DNA of 64,000 nucleotides from CAYMPH01 sp964392365 (GTDB lineage Bacteria > Spirochaetota > UBA4802 > UBA5550): assembly GCA_964392365.1 (NCBI GenBank), contig CAYMPH010000008.1, positions 123,466-187,465 of the forward strand, written 5' to 3'. Positions 63,877 to 64,000 of this stretch are shown in pieces (positions within the stretch are counted from its first letter, which is position 1; each line of letters begins with the position of its first letter). The notes below the pieces were generated by a model. It worked only from the letters and a program-made list of their open reading frames with translations, searched no databases and was not told where the DNA came from. A program made the translations under genes and the position numbers.

Positions 63877-64000
63877 TCACTTTTGCGACTGTCTTTTTAG
63901 GGTCGTACTTTCTGAGAGAATTTTTTATAATTAAGCACCTGACATAGCGGTGAACTGATTGTGAAAATCTCCATAAAATTTATTTTATCGGGGATTTTTT
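63877..64000 (+). ncRNA. Candidate small RNA at the window end
   Basis: The interval between the promoter at 63842 and a terminator ending at the window edge contains no ORF of useful length. It has internal pairing (GCGAC / GTCGT, CACC / GGTG near 63936-63953) and a 5' TTTCAC that could pair with GTGAAA near the terminator. I matched it to no known RNA family; it may be a small RNA or a structured leader. Confidence 0.5.
63964..64000 (+). terminator. Terminator at the window end
   Basis: A stem of 16 pairs with one G-T wobble and a C bulge (AAAATCTCC-ATAAAAT with ATTTTAT-C-GGGGATTTT, loop TT) is followed by the final T run. The window ends here, so the tail may be cut. Confidence 0.85.

Noticed and set aside
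1..64000. CRISPR arrays, tRNA or rRNA genes, intact transposases
   Set aside because: I read both strands for regular direct repeats, tRNA cloverleaf T-loops and transposase motifs and saw none convincing; a tRNAscan or CRISPR finder would be decisive.

Overview
The window is about 64 kb of AT-rich chromosomal DNA (roughly one third G+C by eye) from a two-membrane bacterium. The best guess is a spirochaete, probably Leptospira-like. That guess rests on a PurA with the GDEGKAK variant that I recall from leptospiral PurA, two membrane-anchored AraC-type regulators (one with a 7TM-DISM sensor), a 1731-residue kinase/ATPase/GAF/SpoIIE phosphatase protein, HDOD, HD-GYP and GGDEF proteins, a HEAT-repeat giant, and several LolA/porin/lipoprotein genes that require an outer membrane. 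No 16S rRNA or tRNA gene was seen, so the assignment is inference.

Layout. 0.1-4.5 kb: purA with a downstream HEAT-repeat protein ending in a degenerate nucleotide-cyclase domain. 4.8-9.0 kb: NikR, a LysM/LytM cell-wall protein without zinc ligands, an outer-membrane barrel, a polysaccharide deacetylase and a sulfatase-modifying-factor-like protein. 9.2-15.7 kb: an ATPase-HDOD signalling protein, a ChaA-type antiporter, an HU-like protein with a lysine-rich tail plus a 35-residue lysine-rich microprotein, a dual-receiver protein and a 7TM-DISM AraC regulator. 16-23.7 kb: a lipase and its anchored neighbour, an MBL-fold lipoprotein, a dehydratase/FabG/LolA trio resembling part of an aryl-polyene locus, a membrane acyltransferase and a TMEM175-like channel. 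24-33 kb: a PAS histidine kinase, a DMT exporter and the giant kinase/phosphatase. 33-38.5 kb: four transporters on the minus strand (APC, SSS, MFS, TauE). 39-47.7 kb: a CsgG-like protein, an AraC regulator with a histidine-rich outer loop, then a tightly coupled six-gene operon (barrel, PqqD-like, ATP-grasp, LysA-like decarboxylase, urea-transporter/M23 fusion, TPR). 48-51.5 kb: a c-di-GMP pair (GGDEF and HD-GYP). 51.5-58.2 kb: an SDR epimerase, pntAB and a hybrid histidine kinase. 58.2-63.5 kb: a FlgT/LPP20-like lipoprotein, rplM-rpsI, recX, cutA and a STAS protein. The last 160 bases carry a promoter and a terminator with no ORF between them, a candidate small RNA.

The most interesting system is the operon at 41.5-47.7 kb. 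The PLP decarboxylase begins with a RiPP-leader-like YxxPxIxxL tag, and a PqqD-like leader-binding protein is encoded two genes upstream, between them an ATP-grasp ligase. The operon also carries a channel fused to an intact M23 peptidase. I know of no described pathway with this composition. A second theme is non-coding: a dispersed intergenic repeat family (four copies between 23.7 and 38.8 kb), a MITE-like palindrome and a large intergenic hairpin.
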